From Chloroflexota bacterium (GTDB lineage: Bacteria > Chloroflexota > Limnocylindria > Limnocylindrales > CSP1-4), in contig JAJZRQ010000010.1 in the NCBI GenBank assembly GCA_021802585.1, forward strand, positions 1 to 58,442: a DNA stretch of 58,442 bases, in the 5' to 3' direction. Each line of letters starts with the position of its first letter. Position 1 is the stretch's first letter. This document shows positions 52,383 through 58,442 of this stretch, one piece after another. The translations under genes and the position numbers were made by a program. The notes under the pieces were generated by a model. The model did not search any database. It had not been told where the DNA came from and saw nothing but the letters and a program-made list of their open reading frames with translations.

Positions 52383-52910
52383 CTACGCGCCGGCCTGGGC
52401 CTGCCGGTCCCGGACCTGGGCGAGGACCGAGCCGAGGTTGCGGAGGTTCGCGGCGAGGAGGCCGGCGACCTGGGTGGCGGGGGCGTTGAAGGCGCCGCCC
52501 AGCTGGGCCAGGATGACCTCCCGCGAGGGCAGCGTCGCGAGGCGCTGGACGCCGTCGGCGTCGAGGGTCCGGCCCCCGACGACGGCGCCCGTGACCTTCA
52601 CGAGCTTGAACGGGCGGACGGCGTCGATGACCGTCTTCGCGACGGCCGCCTCGTCGCCGGACCCGAACGCGATCGCCGACGGGCCGCGGAGGAGCGGGGC
52701 GAGACCCGGGTTCCCCTCCTGCTCGGCCGCGATCCGCATGAGGCGGTTCTTGACGACCCGGTACGTGACATCGTTCTTGCGGAGCGCGCGGCGGATCTCC
52801 CCGATCTCCCGGACCGTGAGGCCGCGGTACTCGGTCGTGATGAGCGTCGTGCTCCGGGCGAGGTCGTCGCGGAGCTCGGCCACCGTGGCCCGCTTGGCTT
52901 CGGTCGGCAT
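52383..52910 (-). CDS. rplJ: 50S ribosomal protein L10
   Basis: 175 residues. PTEAKRATVAELRDDLARSTTLITTEYRGLTVREIGEIRRALRKNDVTYRVVKNRLMRIA is the rRNA-binding N-terminus; the C-terminal helix that binds L12 dimers follows ATLPSREVILAQLGGAFNAPATQVAGLLAANLRNL. L10 with L12 usually represses rplJL by binding the mRNA leader; the 368-bp spacer upstream is long enough for this. Confidence 0.96.
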   Translation of the reverse strand: MPTEAKRATVAELRDDLARSTTLITTEYRGLTVREIGEIRRALRKNDVTYRVVKNRLMRIAAEQEGNPGLAPLLRGPSAIAFGSGDEAAVAKTVIDAVRPFKLVKVTGAVVGGRTLDADGVQRLATLPSREVILAQLGGAFNAPATQVAGLLAANLRNLGSVLAQVRDRQAQAGA

Positions 52911-53278
52911 GCAACCCTCTCGTCGTCGCGCGCTGCCGGCGCGCCCGGTGGACCCGCAGGGCGGGGCCCCTGCCAGACGGTGCTCCCTCGCGTCTCGCAG
53001 GTTCCGCGCGGATCCGCCCCGGGGAGGGCGTTCGCTCGTGGTCCTGCCTCGGCGTGCCCGCCGTCGTCCCCGGGCCCGCTCGCGCGGGCGCCGGTCCGGT
53101 CCGGCGGATCAAGCCCCGGCCGTGCCGCCGGCCGGTTGGGCCCGGGCGGCGCGGCCCGCGGGCGCAGGCTGTCTGCGGCGGTCCGTCTTCGATCTCGTGC
53201 GGCGCGCCGGGCGGCGGGCCGCGCTGCGGGATGGTAGCCGATCGCCGCCCGGCGCGCGCCGGGCGGGACGGCCGTCGG
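52911..53278. other. 368-bp rplA-rplJ spacer, no gene seen
   Basis: This is the longest non-coding gap in the window. No start-Shine-Dalgarno pair leading to a plausible protein was found in either direction, and open frames crossing it are composition-driven. It contains a 22-bp palindrome next to rplA and several GC-rich arms. A TACCAT -10-like hexamer occurs near 53230 without a -35. The L10(L12)4 autoregulatory leader is expected here from other bacteria but its kink-turn motif could not be identified by eye. Confidence 0.6.
53245..53266. terminator. 22-bp perfect palindrome after rplA
   Basis: CCGCCCGGCGC followed by its exact reverse complement gives 11 paired bases per strand; as RNA it folds with a small loop into a very stable stem 12 bp past the rplA stop. 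No T-run follows. It may act as a terminator or attenuator between rplKA and rplJL. Confidence 0.45.
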
Positions 53279-53986
53279 TCAGGCGGCCGCGGCGGCCAGG
53301 AGCGAGGGCAGGTCGACGCGGACGCCCGGCCCCATCGTGCTGGCGATCGTCACGCCGCGGAGGTACGTGCCCTTCGCGCCGGACGGCTTCGCCCGGTTCA
53401 CGGCGTCGAGGAGGGCGGCGAGGTTCGCGACGAGGGCGTCGGCGTCGAAGCTCGCCTTGCCGACGGGGACGTGGATGATCGCCCCCTTGTCGACCTTGAA
53501 CTCGACGCGGCCGGCCTTCACCTCGCCGATCGCGCGCTCGACGTCGAACGTGACGGTCCCGGCCTTCGGGTTCGGCATGAGGCCCCGCCGGCCGAGGATC
53601 CGGCCGAGCTTGCCGACCATCCCCATCATGTCGGGGGTGGCGACGGCGACGTCGAAGTCGAGCCAACCGCCCTCGATCCGCTTCACGAGGTCCTCGCCGC
53701 CGACCTCGTCGGCCCCGGCGCGGAGGGCCTCCTGGGCCTTCTCCCCCTGGGCGAAGACGGCGACCCGGACGACCTTGCCGGTCCCGTGCGGGAGCACGAC
53801 CGTGCCGCGGACCATCTGGTCGGCGTGGCGGGGATCGACGCCGAGGCGGATGTGCGCCTCGATCGAGGGGTCGAAGTTCACGACCGACGTCTGCTTCACG
53901 AGCTCGACGGCCTCCGCGGGCACGTAGGCCCGGGTGCGGTCGACGAGCTTCGCGGCATCCTGGTACTTCTTGCCGTGGGTGGCCAT
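53279..53986 (-). CDS. rplA: 50S ribosomal protein L1
   Basis: 235 residues. [68 protein letters not shown], then [40 protein letters not shown], the L1 signature, and [21 protein letters not shown]1 forms the mobile stalk that moves E-site tRNA. GGAGGAG precedes the ATG. Confidence 0.97.
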   Translation of the reverse strand: MATHGKKYQDAAKLVDRTRAYVPAEAVELVKQTSVVNFDPSIEAHIRLGVDPRHADQMVRGTVVLPHGTGKVVRVAVFAQGEKAQEALRAGADEVGGEDLVKRIEGGWLDFDVAVATPDMMGMVGKLGRILGRRGLMPNPKAGTVTFDVERAIGEVKAGRVEFKVDKGAIIHVPVGKASFDADALVANLAALLDAVNRAKPSGAKGTYLRGVTIASTMGPGVRVDLPSLLAAAAA

Positions 53987-54004
53987 CGCGGCTCCTCCGT
54001 TGGC

Positions 54005-54060
54005 GGCCGGCGTTCCGGCCTCCCCCGTCTCGTGGGGTCGCCGTCCGGCCGTCCGGCCGG
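54005..54060 (-). promoter_or_regulatory. Two adjacent hairpins in the rplA leader
   Basis: In the 92-bp rplK-rplA gap the transcript can form GGCCGG-4 nt-CCGGCC at 54020-54005 and CCGGCC-4 nt-GGCCGG at 54060-54045. L1 often represses its own operon by binding an mRNA mimic of its 23S site, and leaders of this kind lie before rplK or rplA. Whether either hairpin mimics that site is not shown. Confidence 0.3.
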
Positions 54061-54078
54061 AACGGGGGGCGTCGCCGG

Positions 54079-54504
54079 CTAGCCGGCGACCTCGATGCCC
54101 ATGCTCCTCGCGGTGCCCTCGACCTGTCGCATCGCGGCCTCGAGGTCATTCGCGTTCAGGTCGGCGAGCTTGATCGCCGCGATCTCCCGGAGCTGGTCCC
54201 GGGTGATCGTCCCGGCCTTCTCGCGGCCGGTCGTCGCCGATCCCCGATCGACGCCGGCGGCCTTGCGGAGGAGGTCCGCGGCCGGCGGCGTCTTGAGGAC
54301 GAACGTGAACGAGCGGTCCTCGAAGATCGTGATCTGCGCCGGGATGACCTGGCCGACCTTGTCGGCGGTCTTCTCGTTGTACGTCTTCGTGAACTCGACG
54401 ATGTTGATCCCGTGCGGTCCGAGCGCGGTGCCGACGGGCGGCGCCGGGGTCGCCTTGCCGGCCGGGAGCTGGAGGGTGAGGACGATGCGGATCTTCTTCG
54501 CCAC
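54079..54504 (-). CDS. rplK: 50S ribosomal protein L11
   Basis: 141 residues. [44 protein letters not shown] holds the Pro-rich linker region near the thiostrepton site; [26 protein letters not shown] and [24 protein letters not shown] follow. L11 is part of the GTPase-associated centre. GTG start with AAAGGAA upstream. Confidence 0.97.
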   Translation of the reverse strand: MAKKIRIVLTLQLPAGKATPAPPVGTALGPHGINIVEFTKTYNEKTADKVGQVIPAQITIFEDRSFTFVLKTPPAADLLRKAAGVDRGSATTGREKAGTITRDQLREIAAIKLADLNANDLEAAMRQVEGTARSMGIEVAG

Positions 54505-54525
54505 GGTCGCAGGGATTCCTTTCGC

Positions 54526-55107
54526 TCAGAGCTTCTCGACCTGGAGGAGGTCGAGCTCGACGGGCGTCTCGCGGCCGAAGATGCTCACGAGGACCTTCAC
54601 CTTGTTGCGCTCCGCGTCGACCTCGTCGACCGTGCCGACGAACTCGGCGAACGGCCCGTCGGTGACGCGGACGCTCTGGCCCTTCGCGAACGCGACGCGG
54701 AACTTCGGCGTTTCCACGCCCATCTGGCGGAGGATCGCCTTGACCTCGTGCTCCTCGAGCGGGATCGGCTCGCTGCGCGCGCCGGGGAGGTTGCCCGTGC
54801 CCACGAAGCTCGTGACGCCGGGAGTGTTCCGGACGACGTACCACGATTCGGGGTCGTAGATCATCTCGACGAGGACGTAGCCGGGAAACACCTTCTTCTG
54901 GACGGTGTGCCGCTGGCCCTGCTTGATCTCGATCTCGTCCTCCATCGGGACGAGGACCTGGAAGATCTTGTCCTCCATGCCCATCGACTCGATGCGGTGC
55001 TCGAGGTTGGCCTTGACCTTGTTCTCGTAGCCCGAGTACGTGTGGATCACGTACCACCGCTTCTCCGGCGCGCGGACGCCCTCGGTCGTCACCTCGGCGC
55101 TCCTCAC
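54526..55107 (-). CDS. nusG: Transcription termination/antitermination factor NusG
   Basis: 193 residues. NGN domain [39 protein letters not shown] and [34 protein letters not shown]-terminal KOW domain [51 protein letters not shown]. It binds the polymerase clamp encoded just downstream. GTG start overlaps the secE stop (GTGA). Confidence 0.97.
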   Translation of the reverse strand: MRSAEVTTEGVRAPEKRWYVIHTYSGYENKVKANLEHRIESMGMEDKIFQVLVPMEDEIEIKQGQRHTVQKKVFPGYVLVEMIYDPESWYVVRNTPGVTSFVGTGNLPGARSEPIPLEEHEVKAILRQMGVETPKFRVAFAKGQSVRVTDGPFAEFVGTVDEVDAERNKVKVLVSIFGRETPVELDLLQVEKL

Positions 55108-55295
55108 GCGGCCCCGGGCGTGATGATCTTGACGACCTCGGTGAAGACGAAGTCCCAGACGGCGATGAAGACGCCGATCGCGGCGCTCACGACGAAGACG
55201 AGCACCGTCAGGTTGCGGACCTGGTCACGGGTGGGCCAGGCGACCTTCTTGAGCTCGGACCAGGATTCCTGGAAGTAGCGGCGGATGCGACCCAC
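55104..55295 (-). CDS. secE: Protein translocase subunit SecE
   Basis: 63 residues, the short single-span form. [53 protein letters not shown] contains the amphipathic helix with the conserved KKVxWP, then one transmembrane helix. GTG start; the Shine-Dalgarno is weak. It lies between tRNA-Trp and nusG, as in many bacteria. Confidence 0.96.
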   Translation of the reverse strand: MGRIRRYFQESWSELKKVAWPTRDQVRNLTVLVFVVSAAIGVFIAVWDFVFTEVVKIITPGAA

Positions 55296-55331
55296 GGTTC
55301 GGCTGCTTGCTCTCTCGATGAAGGAGGGGGA

Positions 55332-55407
55332 TGGCAGGGGCGATAGGACTCGAACCTACAACCGCCGGTTTTGGAGACCGGTGCTCTGCCAATTGAGCTA
55401 CACCCCT
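55332..55407 (-). tRNA. tRNA-Trp (anticodon CCA)
   Basis: 76 nt with an encoded CCA end. Acceptor AGGGGTG pairs with CGCCCCT (one G-T pair), the anticodon stem CCGGT/ACCGG holds loop CTCCAAA, and the T-arm has GGTTCGAGTCC. It sits between rpmG and secE, a common place for tRNA-Trp, and probably is cut from the tuf-rpmG-secE-nusG transcript. Confidence 0.97.
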
Positions 55408-55423
55408 GTGGTTTCTCTCTCTC

Positions 55424-55591
55424 CTACTTCGCCTCCCGGTGAAGGGTGTGGCGGCGTTCCCGCGGACAATACTTCCGCAGCTCGATCCGGTTCGGATCGT
55501 TCCTCTTGTTCTTCCGCGTCGTGTACGTCCGCGTCTTGCACTCGGTGCAGGCCAGCTGGACGATCGGGCGGTTCTCGGCGGCCTTCGCCAT
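55424..55591 (-). CDS. rpmG: 50S ribosomal protein L33 with incomplete zinc motif
   Basis: 55 residues: [20 protein letters not shown] then [20 protein letters not shown] and [15 protein letters not shown]. The first CxxC pair is intact, but the second reads CPRE where zinc-type L33 has CPRC, so three of four cysteines remain. Its start and Shine-Dalgarno lie within the tuf repeat. It precedes tRNA-Trp and secE, the usual neighbours. Confidence 0.95.
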   Translation of the reverse strand: MAKAAENRPIVQLACTECKTRTYTTRKNKRNDPNRIELRKYCPRERRHTLHREAK

Positions 55592-56794
55592 CTCGTCCCT
55601 ACTCCTCGATCGAGACGATCGCCCCGGCCCCGACGGTCCGGCCGCCCTCGCGGATCGCGAAGCGCTGGCCGATCTCGAGGGCGATCGGGGTGATGAGCTC
55701 GACGGTCATGTCGACGTTGTCGCCGGGCATGATCATCTCGGCCCCCTCGGGGAGCCCGATCGCGCCGGTCACGTCCGTCGTGCGGAGGTAGAACTGGGGG
55801 CGGTACCCGTTGTAGAACGGGGTGTGGCGGCCGCCCTCCTCCTTCGTGAGGACGTAGACGCGGGCGGTGAACTTCGTGTGGGGCTTGATCGAGCCGGCCT
55901 TCGCCAGGACCTGGCCGCGCTCGATGTCGTCGCGCTCGATCCCCCGGAGGAGGCAGCCGACGTTGTCCCCGGCGCGGCCCTCGTCGAGGAGCTTCTTGAA
56001 CATCTCGACGCCGGTGACGACGACCTTGCGGGTCGGGCGGATCCCGACGATCTCGACCTCGTCGGAGACCTTCACGACGCCGCGCTCGATGCGCCCGGTC
56101 GCGACCGTGCCCCGGCCCTTGATCCCGAAGACGTCCTCGACGGGCATGAGGAACGGCTTGTCGACGGCCCGCTCGGGGGTCGGGATGTACGAGTCGACCG
56201 CGTCCATGAGCTCCTGGATCGGGGCGTAGGCGGGGTCGGCCGGGTTGTCGGGGGCCTCGAGGGCCTTGAGGGCGGAGCCGCGGATGACCGGGAGGTCGTC
56301 GCCCGGGAAGTTGTACTTGCTGAGGAGCTCGCGGACCTCGAGCTCGACGAGGTCGAGGAGCTCGGGGTCGTCGACCATGTCGACCTTGTTGAGGAAGACG
56401 ACGATGTACGGGACCTCGACCTGGCGGGCCAGGAGGATGTGCTCCCGGGTCTGGGGCATCGGGCCGTCGGTCGCGGCGACGACGAGGATCGCGCCGTCCA
56501 TCTGGGCGGCGCCGGTGATCATGTTCTTGATGTAGTCGGCGTGCCCGGGGCAGTCGACGTGGGCGTAGTGGCGGGCGGCGGTCTGGTACTCGACGTGGGC
56601 GATCGCGATCGTGATCCCCCGCTCGCGCTCCTCGGGGGCGTTGTCGATCGTGTCGAACGCGCGGTACTCGGCCTCGCCCTTGAGGGCGAGGTACTTCGTG
56701 ATCGCCGCGGTGAGCGACGTCTTCCCGTGGTCGATGTGACCGATCGTGCCGATGTTGACGTGCGGCTTCGTCCGCTCGAACTTCTTCTTCGCCA
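55583..56794. repeat. Identical tuf repeat, copy 2
   Basis: Partner of 39168-40379; same 1212 bases in the same orientation, 16415 bp apart. Identity stops at the last base of the tuf start codon (C here, T in copy 1 on the plus strand) and at the tenth base of the downstream gene (rpmG here, rpsJ in copy 1). Confidence 0.95.
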
Positions 56795-56795
56795 C
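55599..56795 (-). CDS. tuf: Elongation factor Tu (copy 2)
   Basis: 398 residues, same protein as copy 1, with GHIDHGKT at 19-26. This copy follows a tRNA-Thr/Tyr/Thr cluster and precedes rpmG, the tufB arrangement of proteobacteria. The start codon is GTG, whereas copy 1 uses ATG, and only a distant AGG (about 11 nt) serves as Shine-Dalgarno. It is probably co-transcribed with the tRNAs from 57203-57232. Confidence 0.98.
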   Translation of the reverse strand: MAKKKFERTKPHVNIGTIGHIDHGKTSLTAAITKYLALKGEAEYRAFDTIDNAPEERERGITIAIAHVEYQTAARHYAHVDCPGHADYIKNMITGAAQMDGAILVVAATDGPMPQTREHILLARQVEVPYIVVFLNKVDMVDDPELLDLVELEVRELLSKYNFPGDDLPVIRGSALKALEAPDNPADPAYAPIQELMDAVDSYIPTPERAVDKPFLMPVEDVFGIKGRGTVATGRIERGVVKVSDEVEIVGIRPTRKVVVTGVEMFKKLLDEGRAGDNVGCLLRGIERDDIERGQVLAKAGSIKPHTKFTARVYVLTKEEGGRHTPFYNGYRPQFYLRTTDVTGAIGLPEGAEMIMPGDNVDMTVELITPIALEIGQRFAIREGGRTVGAGAIVSIEE

Positions 56796-56836
56796 GTGCG
56801 CGTCTACCTGCTACCTCTGTTGGCCGGCTGGAGGGG

Positions 56837-56912
56837 TGGAGCCCAGAATGGGACTTGAACCCATGACCTCATCCTTACCAAGGATGTGCTCTGCCAGCTG
56901 AGCTATCTGGGC
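56837..56912 (-). tRNA. tRNA-Thr (anticodon GGT)
   Basis: 76 nt with encoded CCA. Acceptor GCCCAGA/TCTGGGC, anticodon stem CATCC/GGATG with loop TTGGTAA, T-loop TTCAAGT. 41 bp before tuf copy 2 and 21 bp after tRNA-Tyr. Confidence 0.97.
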
Positions 56913-56933
56913 CCGTGCGTGCCCGGTGGATCG

Positions 56934-57018
56934 TGGTGGGCAGGAGAGGAATCGAACCTCTACAGTCGAAGACGGCTGATTTACAGTCAGCTGAGCTCAC
57001 CACCTGCTCAACCTACCC
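56934..57018 (-). tRNA. tRNA-Tyr (anticodon GTA)
   Basis: 85 nt, class II with a long variable arm and encoded CCA. Acceptor GGGTAGG pairs with CCTGCCC, D-stem GAGC/GCTC, anticodon stem GCTGA/TCAGC with loop CTGTAAA, T-stem AGAGG/CCTCT, discriminator A. Confidence 0.96.
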
Positions 57019-57084
57019 ACGGAGACGATCGGCCGGGCGAGGCTGCGGCACCGTGGTTGGTGCCCGGACGATGACCTGTTCAGT

Positions 57085-57159
57085 TGGAGCCGACGACGGG
57101 ACTCGAACCCGGACCGGCGGTTTACAAAACCGCTGCTCTGCCAATTGAGCTACGTCGGC
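57085..57159 (-). tRNA. tRNA-Thr (anticodon TGT)
   Basis: 75 nt with encoded CCA. Acceptor GCCGACG/CGTCGGC, anticodon stem GCGGT/ACCGC with loop TTTGTAA, T-loop TTCGAGT; the outer T-stem pair looks mismatched. First gene after the promoter at 57203-57232. The 66 bp to tRNA-Tyr hold no further tRNA. Confidence 0.95.
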
Positions 57160-57202
57160 GGGCGCAGGAGAACACCGCAGTCGTCTCCGAGGCGCAGCGG
57201 CG

Positions 57203-57232
57203 ATCATATTCGGGCGGGCCGACGACGGTCAA
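57203..57232 (-). promoter_or_regulatory. Sigma-70-type promoter of the tRNA-tuf transcript
   Basis: TTGACC (57232-57227), 18-bp spacer, TATGAT (57208-57203) on the minus strand, in the 86-bp gap between rlmB and tRNA-Thr(TGT). The -10 stands out as the only AT-rich patch. Transcription would begin near 57196, about 37 nt before the tRNA. Confidence 0.75.
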
Positions 57233-57245
57233 GCGCGACCCCCCG

Positions 57246-58442
57246 TCAACCCTCCTCGCCCGGGCCGCCGCCATCCTCCGCGCGCCCCTGCGGCGACCGC
57301 TCCGGGAGCGCGCGCTGGGCCGCAGCCTCGAAGACGAGGACCGACCCGGCGACCGCCGCGTTGAGGGAGTCGATCCGCCCGCGCATCGGGATCCGGACGA
57401 GGACGTCGCAGCGGCGCCGGACCGCCGGCGCGAGGCCCCGCCCCTCGCTGCCGACGACGAGCACGAGCCCGCCCCGGAGGTCGGCATCGCGGTACGTCAG
57501 GCTCGCACCGGCCTCCGTCCCCACGACCCGCAGGCCGCGGACGTGGAGCTCGGCGAGCGTCGCCGCGAGGTCATCCACCGGCGCGAGCAGGAGGTGCTCG
57601 GTCGCCCCCGCGGAGGCCTTGATCGCGGCGGGAGAGAGGGGCGCCTGCCGGCGTGTCGGGAAGACGACCCCGTGCACCCCGGCCGCCTCCGCGCTCCGGA
57701 GGAGCGTCCCCACGTTCTGGGGATCCTCGAGCGAGTCGAGGACGAGGACGAAGGCCGGCTCGTCGCGCTCGAGCGCGCGCGCCAGGATGTCGGCAACGCC
57801 GGCAGGCCGCCGGGCGGCGACGACGAGCGCGACGCCCTGGTGGCCGTCGAACCCGGCGACGGCGGTGAGCGATCCGCCCTCGATCTCGACGACCGGGATC
57901 CGGAGCGTCGTCGCGTGGAGGACGATCCGCTCGAGGGCGTCGCGCCGCCCGGGCGTCACGAGGAGCCGCAGCGCCTCGCGCCCGGCGACGAACGCCTCCT
58001 CGACCGGATGGCGCCCGGCGATGAGCTCCTCGCCCTCGGCGAGCGCCGCCTCGGGCGGCGCGGCGGGAGCGGCCCACGACGGTCGCGGGCGCGGCGGGAG
58101 CGGGGCCGCCGGCCGCGGAGCCCGAGGTCCGGGCACCCAGGGCCGCCCGCCGGGTCGCGGCGGCACGAACGGCGCCGGACGGCCCGGACCGGGGGCGGTC
58201 CCGGGAGCCCGGAGATCGGCGTCCGGTGCGGCCTCCGCCCGCCACGGCGCGCCGGCGGGTCGGCGCCATCCGCCGCCCTCCGCCGGCCGCCCGACCGACG
58301 GTGGCACCGGCCGCGGTCGCGGACCGTGCGGACGACCCGGCGCGGCGGCCCGCGCCCCGTACGGCCGGAAGGGGCCGCCGGGCCGGGGCCCCGGACGAGG
58401 GCCGGGCGGGGTCGCACCCGGCGGAGTCCAGCCGGGCGGGCC
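57246..58442 (-). CDS. rlmB: 23S rRNA (guanosine2251-2-O)-methyltransferase RlmB, start off window
   Basis: RlmB methylates G2251 in the P loop of 23S rRNA. The SPOUT catalytic part has LDSLEDPQNVGTLLRSAEAAGVHGVVFP, LVLVVGSEGRGLAPAVRRRCDVLVRIPMRGRIDSLNAAVAGSVLVFEA (motifs 1-3). The substrate-binding domain begins at ELIAGRHPVEEAFVAGREALRLL. Before it lie at least 90 residues rich in Pro, Arg, Gly and Ala, and the frame stays open to the right edge without a stop. A GTG at 58307 would give 353 residues, but the same composition continues upstream, so the true start is probably outside. Confidence 0.88.
   Translation of the reverse strand, partial: GPPGWTPPGATPPGPRPGPRPGGPFRPYGARAAAPGRPHGPRPRPVPPSVGRPAEGGGWRRPAGAPWRAEAAPDADLRAPGTAPGPGRPAPFVPPRPGGRPWVPGPRAPRPAAPLPPRPRPSWAAPAAPPEAALAEGEELIAGRHPVEEAFVAGREALRLLVTPGRRDALERIVLHATTLRIPVVEIEGGSLTAVAGFDGHQGVALVVAARRPAGVADILARALERDEPAFVLVLDSLEDPQNVGTLLRSAEAAGVHGVVFPTRRQAPLSPAAIKASAGATEHLLLAPVDDLAATLAELHVRGLRVVGTEAGASLTYRDADLRGGLVLVVGSEGRGLAPAVRRRCDVLVRIPMRGRIDSLNAAVAGSVLVFEAAAQRALPERSPQGRAEDGGGPGEEG

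Noticed and set aside
57019-57084. A hidden tRNA-Gly between tRNA-Thr(TGT) and tRNA-Tyr
   Set aside because: The 66-bp gap lacks T-loop and acceptor pairing patterns and is too short for a tRNA with flanks.

Overview
The window is very GC-rich, nearly all coding, and nearly all on the minus strand. Gene content and several protein styles suggest a free-living bacterium of the Chloroflexota (high-GC Limnocylindria/Ellin-type lineage). The pointers are the EF-Tu sequence style, a coiled-coil insert in RpoC, and an orphan MutL-type ATPase paired with unnamed genes. This lineage call is inference from family resemblance; no 16S rRNA is present. Genes are described below in transcription order, from high to low coordinates.

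Region 1 (58442-38868): an RlmB methyltransferase runs off the right edge. A clear promoter then drives tRNA-Thr(TGT), tRNA-Tyr(GTA), tRNA-Thr(GGT), tuf copy 2, rpmG, tRNA-Trp, secE, nusG, rplK, rplA, rplJ, rplL, rpoB and rpoC. Next come the str genes rpsL, rpsG, fusA and tuf copy 1, running straight into rpsJ. Internal promoters sit before rpoB and before rpsL. The two tuf genes lie in an identical 1212-bp repeat.

Region 2 (38866-22319): the S10, spc and alpha ribosomal clusters follow without a break: rplC-D-W-B, rpsS, rplV, rpsC, rplP, rpmC, rpsQ, rplN-X-E, rpsN, rpsH, rplF-R, rpsE, rpmD, rplO, secY, adk, map. A promoter precedes infA, rpmJ, rpsM-K-D, rpoA, rplQ, truA, rplM and rpsI. A strong hairpin closes the run.

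Region 3 (22266-9528): a TPR protein is followed by a long chain joining c-di-AMP signalling to cell-wall precursor supply and metabolite repair: cdaA, cdaR, glmM, glmS, acpS, nnrD, alr, a macro-domain gene, a 98-residue unknown, a MutL-type ASKHA protein and a 327-residue unknown. The last three have no mutase beside them and are the best candidate here for an undescribed system.

Region 4 (9411-494): the t6A modification cluster tsaE-tsaB-rimI-tsaD, mostly coupled by 4-nt overlaps, continues into rsmA and ispE, then ridA. A separate promoter precedes glmU and a CNNM/CBS transporter-like gene. A membrane-anchored unknown follows. The left edge holds the end of a polyprenyl synthase, the only plus-strand gene.

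Together the genes supply translation, transcription, protein export, tRNA modification and peptidoglycan precursors. Many downstream genes start with GTG or ATG inside the upstream stop codon, so translational coupling is likely the main local control.
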